A stretch of DNA of 64,000 nucleotides from positions 86,600,404-86,664,403 of the forward strand of contig OZ010595.1 in NCBI GenBank assembly GCA_963932145.1, given 5' to 3'. The DNA comes from Acanthosepion lycidas. Lineage: Eukaryota > Mollusca > Cephalopoda > Sepiida > Sepiidae. This document shows positions 1-10,740 of this stretch, piece after piece. The position numbers and the translations under genes are program-made. The stretch's first letter is position 1. Each line of letters starts with the position of its first letter. The notes beneath the pieces were generated by a model that saw nothing but the letters and a program-made list of their open reading frames with translations, was not told the origin of the DNA and ran no database searches.

Positions 1-459
1 CTTTGAGAATAGTAATTTGAACTCAAAATTATGGCGGCTCGATCGACAGGTAACACCGGTTCTCTGAGGGTCGGGGTTACAGACGGCCAAGTCTTTTAAG
101 GTTTTGTCTTTTTCTTTCTTAATCTTATCAAATACACAAAGAACATGTACGTCTATTTTAAGAGTTTTAGAGGGAAATGTGCACTAAGCATAAAAGTTAA
201 TGATAGGTAAGAATCTAGTCGATCGAAATTGCTCAACAACACACCATTTTTTCTTTCACCTTATTGTCCACGTTCGTCGAACAAATTGTGGCGGGAATAA
301 TTGTTTTCGAGCAAATTTACTACATTAAAATGTCTTTTTTTTAATTTTTTATGTTGGTTTTCGTTTTTATATTTTTATATATCCATAGGCCTTTTGAATT
401 TGTATATTTCGTTTATTTCATATATGTATACCTTCTTACGACATAATATAGTATATAAG

Positions 460-467
<8 letters not shown>

Positions 468-520
<53 letters not shown>

Positions 521-530
521 TTATCCATGT
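468..530. repeat. (TA)n followed by (TG)n microsatellite
   Basis: Pure TA dinucleotides run from about 468 to 504 and switch to TGTG. The flanking 301-465 is AT-rich with no coding signal. Confidence 0.9.
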
Positions 531-636
531 ATATGTATGTATGAAATGTATGTATATGTATATTGTAAAATAATTATTCAAAGAATAAATCAATAAAGTT
601 AATGCAATTAATGGCGAATTCACTTCGCTAACAGAT

Positions 637-870
637 TAAGAAAGCATTAACTTACTGACCACTCGCTGAACATCTTTGTTTTTATTATTTGTGCAATGAA
701 TTAGATGTTCGGTCCATATTGGTCGCAAGTACTTTCGGTGAAAACATTCACCATCTTCAGACATATATTTTATTTTTTGACTCAATTTCAGGTAATTTCG
801 TGTAAAATTTCGAAGACGAAAATGAATATGAATCTTGTCGAAAGATATTTTTTTTAAAAGTGTGCTATTA
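637..870 (-). repeat. Dispersed retroelement segment A, copy 1 (carries a hammerhead-like motif)
   Basis: About 230 bp matches 43227-43470 closely, including TTACTGACCACTCGCTGAAC, ATGTTCGGTCCATATTG and the inverted hammerhead-like core. The same TTACTGACYACTCG motif recurs at 1309, immediately before Penelope RT sequence. This block is therefore probably a terminal region (pLTR-like) of a Penelope-like element. Related sequence AATTCAAAGAATAAATCAAT occurs at 572 and 1116. Confidence 0.65.
724..763 (-). ncRNA. Hammerhead-ribozyme-like motif
   Basis: On the minus strand: CTGAAGA (754-760), one extra base, stem II GGTGAA/TTCACC closed by a 4-nt loop, GAAA (733-736), then a mini stem III AG(TA)CT and H17 = U, with a 3-bp stem I (TGT with GCG). 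This fits the hammerhead core C-U-G-A-N-G-A...G-A-A-A...N-U-H. The base between A9 and stem II is a departure from the canonical core and may abolish activity. Confidence 0.5.
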
Positions 871-1308
871 TTAACAGTTATGTTTTTTTTTTGGAGGGGA
901 GGGACGTGCAGAAATACAACGCAAGAGTTTTGAATATAGTAGTGATGTAGTCATTCAAAATTTCTATTATTGCAAGTGTTTTTTTTTCCGTTGATGTGAC
1001 ATGGATTATTGTTTTAATAATTAGTCTTTGAAGATTTCAGAATTTTTTTTTTTACTGCAGATCGAAGATATTTTCAAATTGATAAATAATGCAGCTTAAT
1101 TAATATTGTAAATAGTAATTCAAAGAATAAATCAATTAAGTTAATTTAATTAAAAAAGGAAAATTTTTAAATAATTAAAAAATACTTTGTTCTTTCCTCT
1201 TCATAATAAAATAAACATTTAAACGATAAAATTTTGTTTTCATCAAGCTTGGCGTCTTTTTCATCATGCTATGCACTTTTTTTAGCGATCTCTCGGAGAT
1301 ACCTAAAC

Positions 1309-1820
1309 TTACTGACTACTCGTTGAACAGTTGACATCATTATCTATTATGTATGCAATCGCACTTCTCTCCCACACATCAATATTAAACCCACTATTTA
1401 AAAAATATATTATTATCATATACCCCTCAAGACCCCCTAGGTAATATTTATACTCAAATAGACGGTATTGCGAGGGGATTTCCTGTATGCCCCCCTTTTC
1501 CAATTATTATATGGCACATTTAGAAAATAAAATACTTAATGACACTAATAAACCCCCTGAATGTGTATGATACATACATGACATCTTCGTTTTAGCTAAA
1601 AATATTAATCAAATTACACAACCTAAAAACAATTTTTAACGTCACTCCTTTCTCAAATTTACATTAGAATTTAATATTAATATTAAAACTCCATCACTTA
1701 CGTATTTATTGATTTCAGCACACAGAAATTTACTATTTCTCTATATAGGAAACCCACAAGCATTAACTCGTGTCTTCTTAATTATAATAGTGAATGCACC
1801 CAAAGCACACAAATATCTTC
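1309..1820 (+). pseudogene. Penelope-like retroelement reverse transcriptase fragment (decayed)
   Basis: Plus-strand frame from 1453 reads TQIDGIARGFPVCPPFSNYY and then MAHLENKILNDTNKPP, followed by a stop and YIHDIFVLA (1571 on). This resembles the PLE reverse transcriptase block in which a Q-x-D-G-x-A-M-G-S-P-x-G-P motif precedes a YxDD box. In the catalytic box the first Asp is His, and stops and frameshifts interrupt the frame, so the copy is dead. The GIY-YIG endonuclease part of what is probably the same element lies at 2170-2545. Confidence 0.72.
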
Positions 1821-2169
1821 TTCAAAAACTGTTGTAACCTAGAAAGGGTTACTGAATGAGGAATAACCAAAACGGAGGTTTGAAATGAAATAGTAATCTT
1901 TATAACATCAATAAAATACAATACTCGCCAGCGGCATGAAGTAGGTAAACCACTGATAGTGGAGGACTATTTAGACAGCATATTACCCTCACTTAGAATA
2001 ATGTCCAACGTATTTATGAAGACTGGAACATACTCATTAGTGTTCATAGGTACGATATTTAACAATAACCATATTCTATAAAGAATTACATAACATAAAC
2101 AAATAACTTTTAATAATGGATTTCCTAATTCCATCATTGGTCAAGAAATTATAATGTATCTCAATAAAC

Positions 2170-2545
2170 TTAATGTCTCTAAAAAAATTGATAATATTAA
2201 TAATAATAGTGTACGTCAAAACAAACATAACGCTATTAACTGTTGTAACCAAATGCATAATAATTATAAACATGATAACACTCAAAAACATAATAGGTAA
2301 AAATGTCAAACGCATTAATACTAATAAACAAGATAAGCTCGTCATATATTATAAGAAAATTAAAGCAATTGATATCATATTCTCTAATAACCCTACAACC
2401 ACAAAAAAACAATGTAGTGTATCAATTTATCTGCCCGTTCAGAGATTGTATTTCTGATACTAATAATAAACCCACTATTGGTTTCGCTACAACCACGCTC
2501 ATCGTAGATTTACTTGTCACTTTTTTTCTGATCTTAGTTCTGTGA
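2170..2545 (+). pseudogene. Penelope-like element GIY-YIG endonuclease fragment
   Basis: Plus-strand translation contains a segment with KLVIYYKKIKA and, in the next frame, NNVVYQFICPFRDCISDTNN followed by IGFATTTL. This is the PLE pattern x-V-Y-x-F-x-C-P-x-x-x-C...Y-I-G-x-T-T-T-T-L that starts the GIY-YIG nuclease. The usual Tyr of YIG is Thr here. The fragment is frameshifted and inactive. It follows the RT fragment at 1309-1820 in the order expected for a PLE ORF. Confidence 0.7.
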
Positions 2546-2836
2546 AACAAGATTTCTTAGAAAAACAGTTATGTACATAATATTGGACATATATTGGTTG
2601 ATAACGCAACAATACTCGCACATATATACAGTAAGAAGAACCTTCAGATACTGAAGGCCATCTACATTAAAACAAAGCAACACACACGCAACATTACATA
2701 GTAAATCTGAATAAAGAAAATAAGATAATTACTCGTAGAGGGTGGAGCTTTATTTATTTGTAAATTATGGCCTTAAGAAATGATACCACCTAATTTTTTA
2801 AATTTAACTATACTGTAAGTTAAGCATTGTACGTTC

Positions 2837-2886
2837 TAGTCATCTGAAGATCGCGTGAGTGTGAAACTCGAGTAAATAAACGACTG
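2837..2886 (+). ncRNA. Hammerhead-ribozyme-like motif downstream of the PLE ORF remnant
   Basis: CTGAAGA at 2844-2850, a short weak stem II (CGC with GTG), GAAA at 2863-2866, and stem III ACT(CG)AGT with H17 = A at 2874. Stem I can form from AGTC (2838-2841) with GACT (2882-2885) across an internal loop. It lies about 300 bp past the GIY-YIG fragment, where PLE 3' terminal repeats carry hammerheads in other animals. Confidence 0.5.
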
Positions 2887-3044
2887 TCCTCTGTTATCTG
2901 TTGACTCTGTGAAGAGTTTTTTTTCATCTGTGAAGATAATCTGGGCATTCAGCACTTTACTGTATAGTACGGGTTTCTTCGGGATTTATCTTGTCGAAAC
3001 TGTTAAGTTTTCTAACATGTTGGCTGTTGTTAACGCCAAACGTA

Positions 3045-3078
<34 letters not shown>

Positions 3079-3231
3079 CATTTTTTTATGTTTAAATGTT
3101 CTTTTTATAGATACAAATATTTAAGTAAATCCTCTGTTTATAAAAAACAAAAATCTTAAAATAATTGTCAGACATTGTCCATTCATTATATATATATATA
3201 ATGAAATGTACAATGTCCGACAATTATTTTA

Positions 3232-3240
<9 letters not shown>
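3045..3240 (-). repeat. SINE family 1 tail sequences in palindromic arrangement with (TA)n
   Basis: 3078-3145 is the reverse complement of the family 1 tail (ATTTACTTAAATATTTGTAT type). 3153-3180 is a direct tail end (ATAATTGTCAGACATTGTCC) and 3205-3237 its inverse. (TA)n arrays lie at 3046-3076 and 3238-3294. Confidence 0.7.
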
Positions 3241-3295
<55 letters not shown>

Positions 3296-3298
<3 letters not shown>

Positions 3299-3440
3299 AA
3301 CCCCGAGGCGGTGCAATGGTGTTAGCAAGCTTGTTTCGCTAGAAAAATTACACCTAAGTATTGAGTTCGATCCTCACTGGGTGCCCCCTACTTCCGATGA
3401 CAATCTTGAGTGCGTAGTTGAATTTGAGATAAATTCGTTT
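3296..3440 (+). mobile_element. tRNA-derived SINE, family 2 (5' part)
   Basis: A tRNA-like head: GGCGGTGCAATGGTGTTAGC resembles a box A region and GAGTTCGATCCTCACTGGGT carries a box B (GTTCGATCC). Related copies lie at 8655-8770 (minus), 37680-37790 and 37800-37930 (plus), with a degenerate one near 61480-61600. Confidence 0.65.
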
Positions 3441-3746
3441 CTGGTCTTTCTTCAAATTTGTTATCAATTTCATTCGTTTTTAATTTTACAAATTAAATTG
3501 GCTTCTAAATTTGATTGAAGACGATTTTTATATTTTTCTCGTGCGCCATTTTGTTCTTCTCTTAATCCTGTAAAAAGTGTTTTCCTTGTTCTTGTCAGGA
3601 AAAAAAAGTAATTATTTTCGACAACGATTAATCTCTGACGAAGATGTGGCCAAAAGGTTCCTTAGATATTTACCTTTTTTTAGTTTTAAGATTCTTTTAA
3701 TTGTGATACTTAAGGCTTTAATGAAATTCCGTATTATCAAGTCACC

Positions 3747-3807
<61 letters not shown>

Positions 3808-4035
3808 ATGTGTGTGTTAAATTCCATATAGTTTCCTAGTAATTGGATGCATCCTAAGTTTCCAAGTAATTTTATGTTTATCAAGTTTATTGAGCATAAG
3901 TATAACGATTTGCAAATGTGTCTTCTGTATAAAATAAGCAAAATTCATGTAGTCGAAGCTTTCGACTCATGGCATGATTGCGAGTCTGACTTAAAGCAAA
4001 GAAAAGTAATTACCTATATTATAAGTAAGACACAC

Positions 4036-4092
<57 letters not shown>
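3747..4092. repeat. Two long (TA)n arrays (3747-3804, 4033-4092)
   Basis: Near-pure TA dinucleotides. The 230 bp between them and the open frames reading IYIYIY through them show no gene signal. Confidence 0.9.
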
Positions 4093-4094
<2 letters not shown>

Positions 4095-4334
4095 TGTCGT
4101 TATTGGAGTACAAAATATTTATTTTGATTATTTCATACATCAACAAACAGCCACATTTGCAGAACATTGTTTGCCCACTAGAGAAAAGATCAATAAATTT
4201 AGTAGACATAAAATGTCAGATTTTTCAATAAAGCCTGCATAGTGTGCGATGGGTAAATTTTCGCCATTTTATATTTTCCATTTCGCCCATGCGCGTTGTT
4301 TGTTTTTTTTTATTTTATCAACAGCACAGTATAG

Positions 4335-4960
4335 TAGGGTCAGTTGGGCACCATCTGTGAGAAAAAGAACACCATGACGCAATTCACTCTGCCAAAAATT
4401 TGGAAACGGCATGCCCTACTGCTTAGCATTTGCACTGGAATCTCCAATACGAACATTTCAGTGTTTGGGTGTTCATCTAAGGACAGTACAGAGGATCGGA
4501 AAGAGTTAAATGAGTCTAATCGTGATTACAAAGGTACGGCAGTTCGGATCACTCTGATCGTTCTGATTAGAAAAGAACTCCCGACTTTGAGGGTCTCAGA
4601 CTCAATACGGAAGCCTACATCAAGTGCCTTGAGGAAGTAGTGCTTCCCTGAGTCAAGAGGGTGACAGCTGGAAGGCCTTATGCCTGGCAACGGGACTCTG
4701 CACCATGTCACACAAAGAGGAGAATCCAGTCACGACTGTTAGACAATTTCTGCAACTACATTCTTAACGTCGGAGACTGCAACCCCCTTGATTATTACGT
4801 GTGAGGCGCAGTTGAACGAGATACCAACAAGACTCCTTGTAACACCAAAAATAAACTGAAGGCAAGGATTATGGTAGCATTCACCAACTTAAACAAGGAA
4901 ATTGTTCAGACGTCGTCTGGAGGCCGTGGTTGAAACCAATGGCGAATTTATTGAATAAAT
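4335..4960 (+). pseudogene. Decayed Tc1/mariner-superfamily transposase, internally deleted
   Basis: The N-terminal part (4365-4560) reads like the transposase helix-turn-helix region, ending in a TVQRIGKELNES-type recognition helix. After a deletion the C-terminal catalytic part follows: WQRDSAPCHT (about 4686-4715, second catalytic Asp) and NPLDYYV-stop-GAVER (about 4779, third catalytic Asp), then TNKTPCNTKNKLKARIMVAF. These are typical DDD/E blocks of mariner-like transposases. Stops and frame changes mean it is inactive. Confidence 0.7.
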
Positions 4961-5079
4961 TTAGTCTTTATTATTTAAAGTTATTTTTGATTAATTCTAG
5001 TAAATATATACGTTAAAATGAGATGTCATTGTCATTTTCATTTTTGCTTGATTTAGACGACAATTTATCCATGGCATCC

Positions 5080-5144
<65 letters not shown>

Positions 5145-5145
<1 letters not shown>

Positions 5146-5240
5146 GACATTTTTATGCTTATACATTCTTTTTACAGATACAAATATTTAAGTAAATGCT
5201 CTGTTTATAATAAACAGTATTAAGCAACATTTATCGGCCC
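5145..5240 (-). mobile_element. SINE family 1, headless inverted tail
   Basis: Reverse complement of the tail seen at 5395-5500 (AATACTGTTTATTATAAACA core). Together with the plus copy that follows it forms a head-to-head inverted pair flanked on both sides by (TA)n (5099-5141 and 5515-5537). Confidence 0.75.
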
Positions 5241-5264
5241 GAAGGTCGAATTTACTGTATTTCT

Positions 5265-5537
5265 AACCGAACGCTCCTCTGTGGCCAAATCGGTAAAGGC
5301 ACGTCAAGCTAAATGACGGTTCCGTATAGGATACAGGTTCGAATCCTGTCGGAGGACGAATATTTTCTGTGAAAATTTCTCGTACATTCAGGCCGGTAAA
5401 TGTTGTTTAATACTGTTTATTATAAACAGAGTATTTACTTAAATATTTGTATCTATAAAAAGAATGTATAAACATAAAAATGTCTTAAAATAATTGTCGG
5501 ACTTTGTCCATTTCATTATATATATATATATATATAC
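5265..5537 (+). mobile_element. tRNA-derived SINE, family 1, near full length
   Basis: The head has box A-like TGGCCAAATCGGTAAAGGC and an intact box B GGTTCGAATCC. A Leu/Ser-type long variable arm is suggested by the spacing, and an anticodon-like stem CGTCA/TGACG is present, but U33 is missing from its loop, so it is not a working tRNA. The body continues CATTCAGGCCGGTAAATG and the tail ends GGACTTTGTCCATTTCAT before (TA)n. Other copies: 44747-45194, 55262-55490, 55496-55769, 62996-63256. Confidence 0.8.
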
Positions 5538-5725
5538 ATCGTACCCTGTATGAATGTGTAAAATGCAAGGCCGTTAAAGAATGGTAAAACTAAATTCTAG
5601 ACGATCGCGTGGTTGCTATTTAAGGAAGCCTATATTCCTCATTTCTTTGATCCTGGCAGACGTGCACTGGACGAACCGAAAAGGCGAGTTGCTGTGTGTG
5701 TGTACTTTTTTCTAAACGTCTATCA

Positions 5726-5728
<3 letters not shown>

Positions 5729-5806
<78 letters not shown>

Positions 5807-5808
5807 TT
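5729..5808. repeat. (TA)n followed by (GA)n microsatellite
   Basis: About 60 bp of TA then about 18 bp of GA. It lies about 125 bp before the first recognised coding exon. Confidence 0.9.
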
Positions 5809-5931
5809 TTTTTTAAGATTCAGAATACGTAATAGAATCAAACCTTTCTTTCTTTAGAATCTGACTCGTTGTATGCTTTTATTCTTTTTTACCTCTTATC
5901 TCTACACTCACACCATTTCTACCTCCCCCAG

Positions 5932-6146
5932 GACGCACAGCCGCACCAGCACGACCAGTACAAACAGTGAGGAAGTAACGTACGCTTTCTGCGGTAGAGA
6001 CTCCCCGAATTCGGGTAGCCCCTCCGAGAGTTATCCGCCTTTTCCATGTGAGACGCGCATCGGTCCCGACCTAAAGATCGACCCACCGACCTCCATTACC
6101 AACGCCAAGATTGCCCTACACAGCACGTTGTTTCCCAGAAATGGTG
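5932..6146 (+). CDS. Internal coding exon (third from last) of an unidentified protein-coding gene
   Basis: Seen: a pyrimidine-rich tract ends in CAG at 5929-5931 and the exon closes at a strong GTGAGT donor (6147). The 215-nt exon is open throughout in one frame: one base completing a codon, 71 codons, and one base of a split codon (phase 1 exit). The peptide opens with a Thr/Ser-rich stretch (RTSTTSTNSEE), then an acidic and Pro-rich region (SESYPPFPCE, DLKIDPPTS). It is locally GC-richer than the flanks and uses mixed codons, unlike the simple repeats around it. It joins in frame to 8168-8333 and 17092-17200, giving 162 residues plus stop. The composition suggests a disordered, probably cytoplasmic C-terminal tail. 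No family was recognised. Upstream exons were not found in 1-5931, so the N-terminus probably lies before the window. Confidence 0.82.
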
Positions 6147-6382
6147 GTGAGTGATCATTAGAAACTTATCAGAAAAAAAAAGACCCGAACATCAGGATAA
6201 TTATTCTAAACGACTTAAAACGAGAGTTCGAAAAATACATTTGCTTTACTTAGATTTGGGAACGGAACAGGTTCCTTCATATCTATAGAAGTGTTTATAT
6301 TTTAGTATAAAAGACAAAAAAGAAACAAAAACTTACTCAGAATCTATGATGGTTATGAAGACAAATACATAGATAACAGACT

Positions 6383-6383
6383 G

Positions 6384-6416
<33 letters not shown>

Positions 6417-7060
6417 TAGATATTAACAGAATTAGATCGATAAATAGATAGATATTAATAGAGATAGATAAATAAATAGATAGATAGATAGATATTAATA
6501 GAGATAGATATTAAGATAGATAGATAGATATTAATAGAGATAGATAATAGATTATTAATGGAATTAGATAGATAGATATGAATAGAATTAAATAAATTAA
6601 TAGATATTAATGGAATTAGATAGATATGAATAGAATTAAATAAATTAATAGATATTAATGGAATTAGATAGATAGATATTAATAGAATTAAATAAATTAA
6701 TAGATATTAATGGAATTAGATAGATATTAATAGAATTAGATAGATATTAATAGAATTAAATAAATTAATAGATATTAATGGGATTAGATAGATAGATATT
6801 AATAGAATTAAATAAATTAATAGATATTAATGGAATTAGATAGATAGACAGATATTAATAGAATTAAATAAATTAATAGATATTAATGGAATTGGATAGA
6901 TAGATGGATAGATAGATATCAATAGAATTAAATAAATTAATAGATATTAATAGACTGACATAGACAGATATGAACAAAGATAGATATATACATACATATA
7001 TATGAACAGACTTAGATAGATATTTACATACATATATATAAATATACATAGATAGATGGA
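6383..7060 (+). repeat. GATA-based minisatellite inside the first recognised intron
   Basis: (GATA)n grades into a roughly 50-bp repeat built from AGATAGATATTAATAG and AATTAAATAAATTAATAG with TATTAATGGAATTAG, repeated about ten times with small length changes. Confidence 0.9.
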
Positions 7061-7215
7061 TGGATGGCCGAGTGGTCTAAAGTCTTGCAGGGTTAGACGA
7101 TGCTTTATTTTACAAACGCTGGGGCGCAGGCTCGAACTCCGCCGAGGAGCACATATACAAATCTACTGAATGAGCAGGCCGGTAGGTGTAACTGACACTG
7201 TTAAAAAATCTATAT
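7061..7215 (+). mobile_element. tRNA-derived SINE head (Ser/Leu-like)
   Basis: GATGGCCGAGTGGTCTAAAG is a good tRNA-like box A region and GGCTCGAACTCC at about 7129 is box B-like. The following AGCAGGCCGGTAGGTGTAA resembles the family 1 body. Confidence 0.65.
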
Positions 7216-7239
7216 AAATCTATGGATAATTATAAATAG

Positions 7240-7610
7240 GAAAAATAGACTCTAATGGCTGGCCACTCCTATCCACGTATACATGTCTGCTTAGGCTGTT
7301 AGCCACTACCTGTTAAAAATTCTTGCTCAGTTCCATTTGTCTTTGTTCAACCCATGCCGAGGGTAAACTTTCTAGAAGAGAGTGCATCGTCTAGCGTGAT
7401 CAACAGTTTGGCAAGGGCGGTACGCTCAAACACTCGGTTACAATGTCTTGTCACTTCGTGCTAGACAAAGAATTCCGTCTGCCCAATTTCACTCACAAGA
7501 CTTCGGCCAACATGTGGTATGGTTTTTCAGGCACACTGAAATCCCCTCCCCGGGTGAGAGAATTCACCTACTTTTTAAATAGACCCTGTTGAGATTTGAT
7601 CTCGTTTCTC
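7240..7610 (-). mobile_element. Long tRNA-derived SINE, family 3, partial copy in intron
   Basis: Matches the family at 22745-23285 and 24545-25165 (CTAGCGTGATCAACA, CTTGTCACTTCGTGCTAG, TTTCACTCACAAG). The promoter end is degenerate. Confidence 0.6.
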
Positions 7611-8167
7611 AGTGCCAGAAATCGTACTGTCTAACCCTATATAATAGGATATATAAAATTTATTTATATACATGTGTGTATGTCTATCTGTCTGTGTGTG
7701 AGTGTATATATTATAAATAGGTACACAAATATACGTATTATTTTTTTATATCTTTTCTTAAACAGAACACAAACTTATGATTTCAGAGGTAAAATACCTT
7801 TAACACAGTATTTAAATTTAAAATTGTAATTATAGTTTTTCTGTTATAAATTTTGACCCCGACTATTCCGAATGCAGGAGTCAGGTGTCGTAAATCTCGT
7901 AAAATAATTTCGTATTCTGTCAACAATAAAAGACGCTGATCTGAACAAATTAATAAGATAATTACTAATTGGTAGAAATTTGTAATATATTCTACTGCAC
8001 GTTAATTATCAAATGTATTCATCTTTGACAACCAGAATTCTTTTTTTTAAGTTGTCAGGATGCTAACTTGTTAAGAATACTCTTTATAAGTTACTTAAAA
8101 TAGATAGTAGACCTCACTTCACATTTACCACCCTTCTCCGACCTCTTTTTCTCTCTGTCTCCTCCAG

Positions 8168-8333
8168 TCCTAGGCAGCCGTGCTACCACCCCACACGCGC
8201 GAGTTCGTTATGATATCAATTTGGATGCACCAGGCAGTGATGAATGTAAACCTCTAGTCAATTCCTTGGTATACACGACCACAGCGACACCTAGCGATCA
8301 GGACAATATCAGCTGTATCAGCTTGCTTGACAG
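8168..8333 (+). CDS. Internal coding exon (second from last) of the same gene
   Basis: Seen: the acceptor is a CT-rich run ending CTCCAG (8162-8167) and the donor is GTAAGA at 8334. The 166-nt exon enters in phase 1 and leaves in phase 2, which is exactly what is needed to keep the reading frame from 5932-6146 into 17092-17200. Translation gives 54 whole residues without a stop, including RVRYDINLDAPGSDECKP and a Thr-rich segment, with an N-I-S sequon near the end. The 2.0-kb upstream intron holds a GATA minisatellite and two SINE fragments. The 8.8-kb downstream intron holds many transposon remnants. No domain was recognised. Confidence 0.85.
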
Positions 8334-8650
8334 GTAAGAAAGGGCGATAACTAGGTTGTTTTCTGGATGTTTTGAGAGTCGACTGTAATTTTAATCGTTT
8401 CATATACTCTAAACTTCTAAACAAAATATAAAAAAAAATATTTCTTTCTTTAACGATTTTCTTTTTAATTATCTCAAGTATTAAACTTTATTCAAGTCTC
8501 CTGATTGTTTCATTTTATGTCTTACGTCATCTCGCAAGGAAAACGCGGTGGTTAAGGGTATACAGAGGATGTAAATCTGCCAGTTTTCGTTTCATCTACA
8601 TAAATCTGTTCATATCTATCTATCTATCTATCTGTGACGGTCTCTGTTCA
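8334..8650. other. Intronic sequence without recognised features
   Basis: Start of the 8.8-kb intron. A short (CTAT)n run ends it near 8610-8632; nothing else is visible. Confidence 0.5.
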
Positions 8651-8654
8651 TGTA

Positions 8655-8770
8655 GTGATTTTCTAAGGCCGAAAGTATGGGGCAGTGATGATCGAACTCA
8701 CTACTCAGTCGTAACTGATCTAGCAAGACAAGCTTTATAACCATTACACCACGTCGAGTTACCCCAGTCT
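8655..8770 (-). mobile_element. tRNA-derived SINE, family 2, minus copy
   Basis: Contains the reverse complement of a box B (ATGATCGAACTCAC) and TCTAGCAAGACAAGC. It matches the plus copy at 37800-37930. Confidence 0.65.
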
Positions 8771-8784
8771 CTGTTTATGTATGT

Positions 8785-8834
8785 CGATATCTATCTATCT
8801 ATCACGGTTTATTCATATCTATCTATCTATCTAC

Positions 8835-8865
<31 letters not shown>

Positions 8866-8945
8866 GGTTTATTCATATCTATCTATCTATCTATCTCAGT
8901 CTATTCATATCTATCTGTCTGTCTACCTGTGTATCTATCTTTTCT
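8785..8945. repeat. (CTAT)n microsatellite with interspersed TTTATTCATATCTAT units
   Basis: Blocks of CTAT separated by GGTTTATTCATAT spacers repeated three to four times, followed by a T-rich run to about 8965. Confidence 0.9.
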
Positions 8946-8969
8946 TTTTTTTTTCTTCTTTTTTATTCA

Positions 8970-9560
8970 TATCACCTCAAGCAAGGCGCAAGTGCGACTA
9001 GTACACAGGGAGTAACAGAGAAAAGATTGGATATAGGGGAATTGAAGAAAGGATAAAAGATGAACAGGGTTCAAGACAACAGAAGATGGCGATTGATGTT
9101 GCATTTAAATGTTTGATTAGTGTAGTTATCAGGAAAGAAAGTAAACGGAAGGGATTCCCACTGTTGGGAAGTGGGATGAAAGAAACTGATAGAGTAGAAA
9201 TGGTGGCTGCATTTAGCTATTTCAACTGTAAACGAGTGGTATCTAGATGCCAATCTAGTAACACGCTTAAATTCATGTAGTTGGGGTACCCGATAAAAAG
9301 ATCATCAGAGCAGTTGCCATGAAAATATTTGTAGAAAAGACAAAGGAAAGCCATATCGCGTCTATGAAAAAGTAACTGAAGTCGAAATGCCAAGTGAAAA
9401 TCGATTACATTGCAGATCCTTCTTTAGATTTTTGTCAAGAACCTCGAAATGAACAGTTGGGCACCTGATCAGATGTGGCAACAGTATTCAATGCACGGAC
9501 GAATGGTAGATTTATAAATGTACAAGATGGCCTCTGACGAGTAAAACCTTCTGGCGCGAC
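8970..9560 (-). pseudogene. Jockey-like LINE 3' fragment (RT C-terminus and 3' end)
   Basis: The minus-strand frame 9253-9071 contains HSFTVEIAKCSHHF and FKCNINRHLL, matching the conserved end (TVEIP...SFFPRT...WNSLP...FKSNVNRHL) of a non-LTR RT ORF. The shared 3' end includes AGCAAGGCGCAAGTGCGACTAG. Relatives in this window: 26390-26545, 29935-30500, 39120-39260, 40500-40912, 49100-49680, 52300-52940 (minus) and 27661-28260, 31040-31530 (plus). Confidence 0.72.
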
Positions 9561-9726
9561 ACAATGAACCAACTTTCCTTTCAGTAGATGCAGCTATTGA
9601 TTCAATTTAGTTGTTTCATTTTCAAGTCAGTCGAAAACGTGAGGCGAAGGCGGAGTGAGACACTCTCCTATCTATCTATCTATCTCTGTCTACTCATAGC
9701 TATCTATCTTTTGGTACTTTTCGGGG

Positions 9727-9729
<3 letters not shown>

Positions 9730-9776
<47 letters not shown>

Positions 9777-9890
9777 TGTGTGTGAAGAAATATAGTTTTA
9801 AGGTATGCCATATTTATGGGATAAAGTGCTCCCTATCAGAGATAGAGCGTATGTAAATATAAAAGTGAACATTGAAGACAACAGGGTTAA
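9730..9890 (+). repeat. (TA)n joined to dispersed repeat B, copy 1
   Basis: (TA)n 9730-9772 is followed by GAAGAAATATAGTTTTAAGG and ATTTATGGGATAAAGTGCTC. The same block follows (TA)n at 19078-19180. Confidence 0.75.
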
Positions 9891-9964
9891 GGTACTTAAA
9901 ATTAAACAGAAGACTCAATGTATTTATATGGCACCAGTACATTCCTGATCACAAATTTGACCTG

Positions 9965-9965
<1 letters not shown>

Positions 9966-10022
<57 letters not shown>
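9966..10022. repeat. (TA)n-(TG)n microsatellite
   Basis: About 38 bp TA then 18 bp TG. Confidence 0.9.
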
Positions 10023-10344
10023 ATGTAGCATTTTTTTCTGAACGCACAGATACGATACCCATCTGATACTTACACATATCCGAGGGTAGTAATTACGAGT
10101 ACGGGATGGTATCTTTAATTTGGGAGTGACAAAAATGGACAACGCGTCAGAATTCTTCGACTCTTCACCTTTTGTATCATGGAGGAAGCCTTGCGTCAGA
10201 ACCAATATCACCGAAATTTGGTTTGTCGCGTATTATTCCCGCGTCCCTCTGAAGACGAGAACTTGGTAAAAGAGAGAAACAGATATTAGACTTTATGCCG
10301 AGGTAGAGTTAGGGAGCAAACACTGCTTACTGCTGCAAAAGATA

Positions 10345-10400
10345 GGAAGTTGTGAAGAGCCATGATTGTCCATTTCATGAAGGAACACGGTACGTAAATG
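10345..10400 (+). pseudogene. LINE 3' end fragment (RTE/CR1-like)
   Basis: GAGCCATGATTGTCCATTTC encodes the end of the ORF seen at 22560-22600 and 46020-46060 (RAMI-V/A-H type). Confidence 0.45.
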
Positions 10401-10444
10401 AAGAAGAATTATTTTGTACGTCTCTTGTAGTGTATAAATATATA

Positions 10445-10644
10445 GAGAGCAAACATATCTACTCCTATTTTTATAAATGCAGTAAACACTGGACTCCAGA
10501 TCGTGCAAGAAAAAGACTTTACACTCATTGTCCTTCAGAGAAGCTGAGTGCTATATTGACTGGAGATATTGTCTGGCTACCAATACAAACCCACTTGATC
10601 AGCCCAGCTACATCTAGAATGCAAGTGTGGAAAAGAACTGTATG

Positions 10645-10679
<35 letters not shown>

Positions 10680-10740
10680 AACTCTTTTGATATGAGTAGT
10701 CTCTCTGACATGACACATGCAGGAATATAAGCAGAACGTA
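10445..10740 (+). repeat. Dispersed repeat C, copy 1, with internal (TA)n
   Basis: Matches 15190-15470 on both sides of the (TA)n at 10644-10679: CTACTCCTATTTTTATAAATG upstream (here and at 15199 with one change) and CTCTCTGACATG downstream. Confidence 0.75.

Noticed and set aside
31..99. ATGGCGGCTCGATCGACAG followed by GTAACA as a possible first coding exon
   Set aside because: The donor is weak, the reading frame is only 22 codons and nothing links it to the exon at 5932.
3577..4242. Open frames containing IYIYIY stretches
   Set aside because: They are translations of (TA)n arrays; no splice or family support. The same holds for frames at 5613, 15213, 19143, 43534 and 44993.
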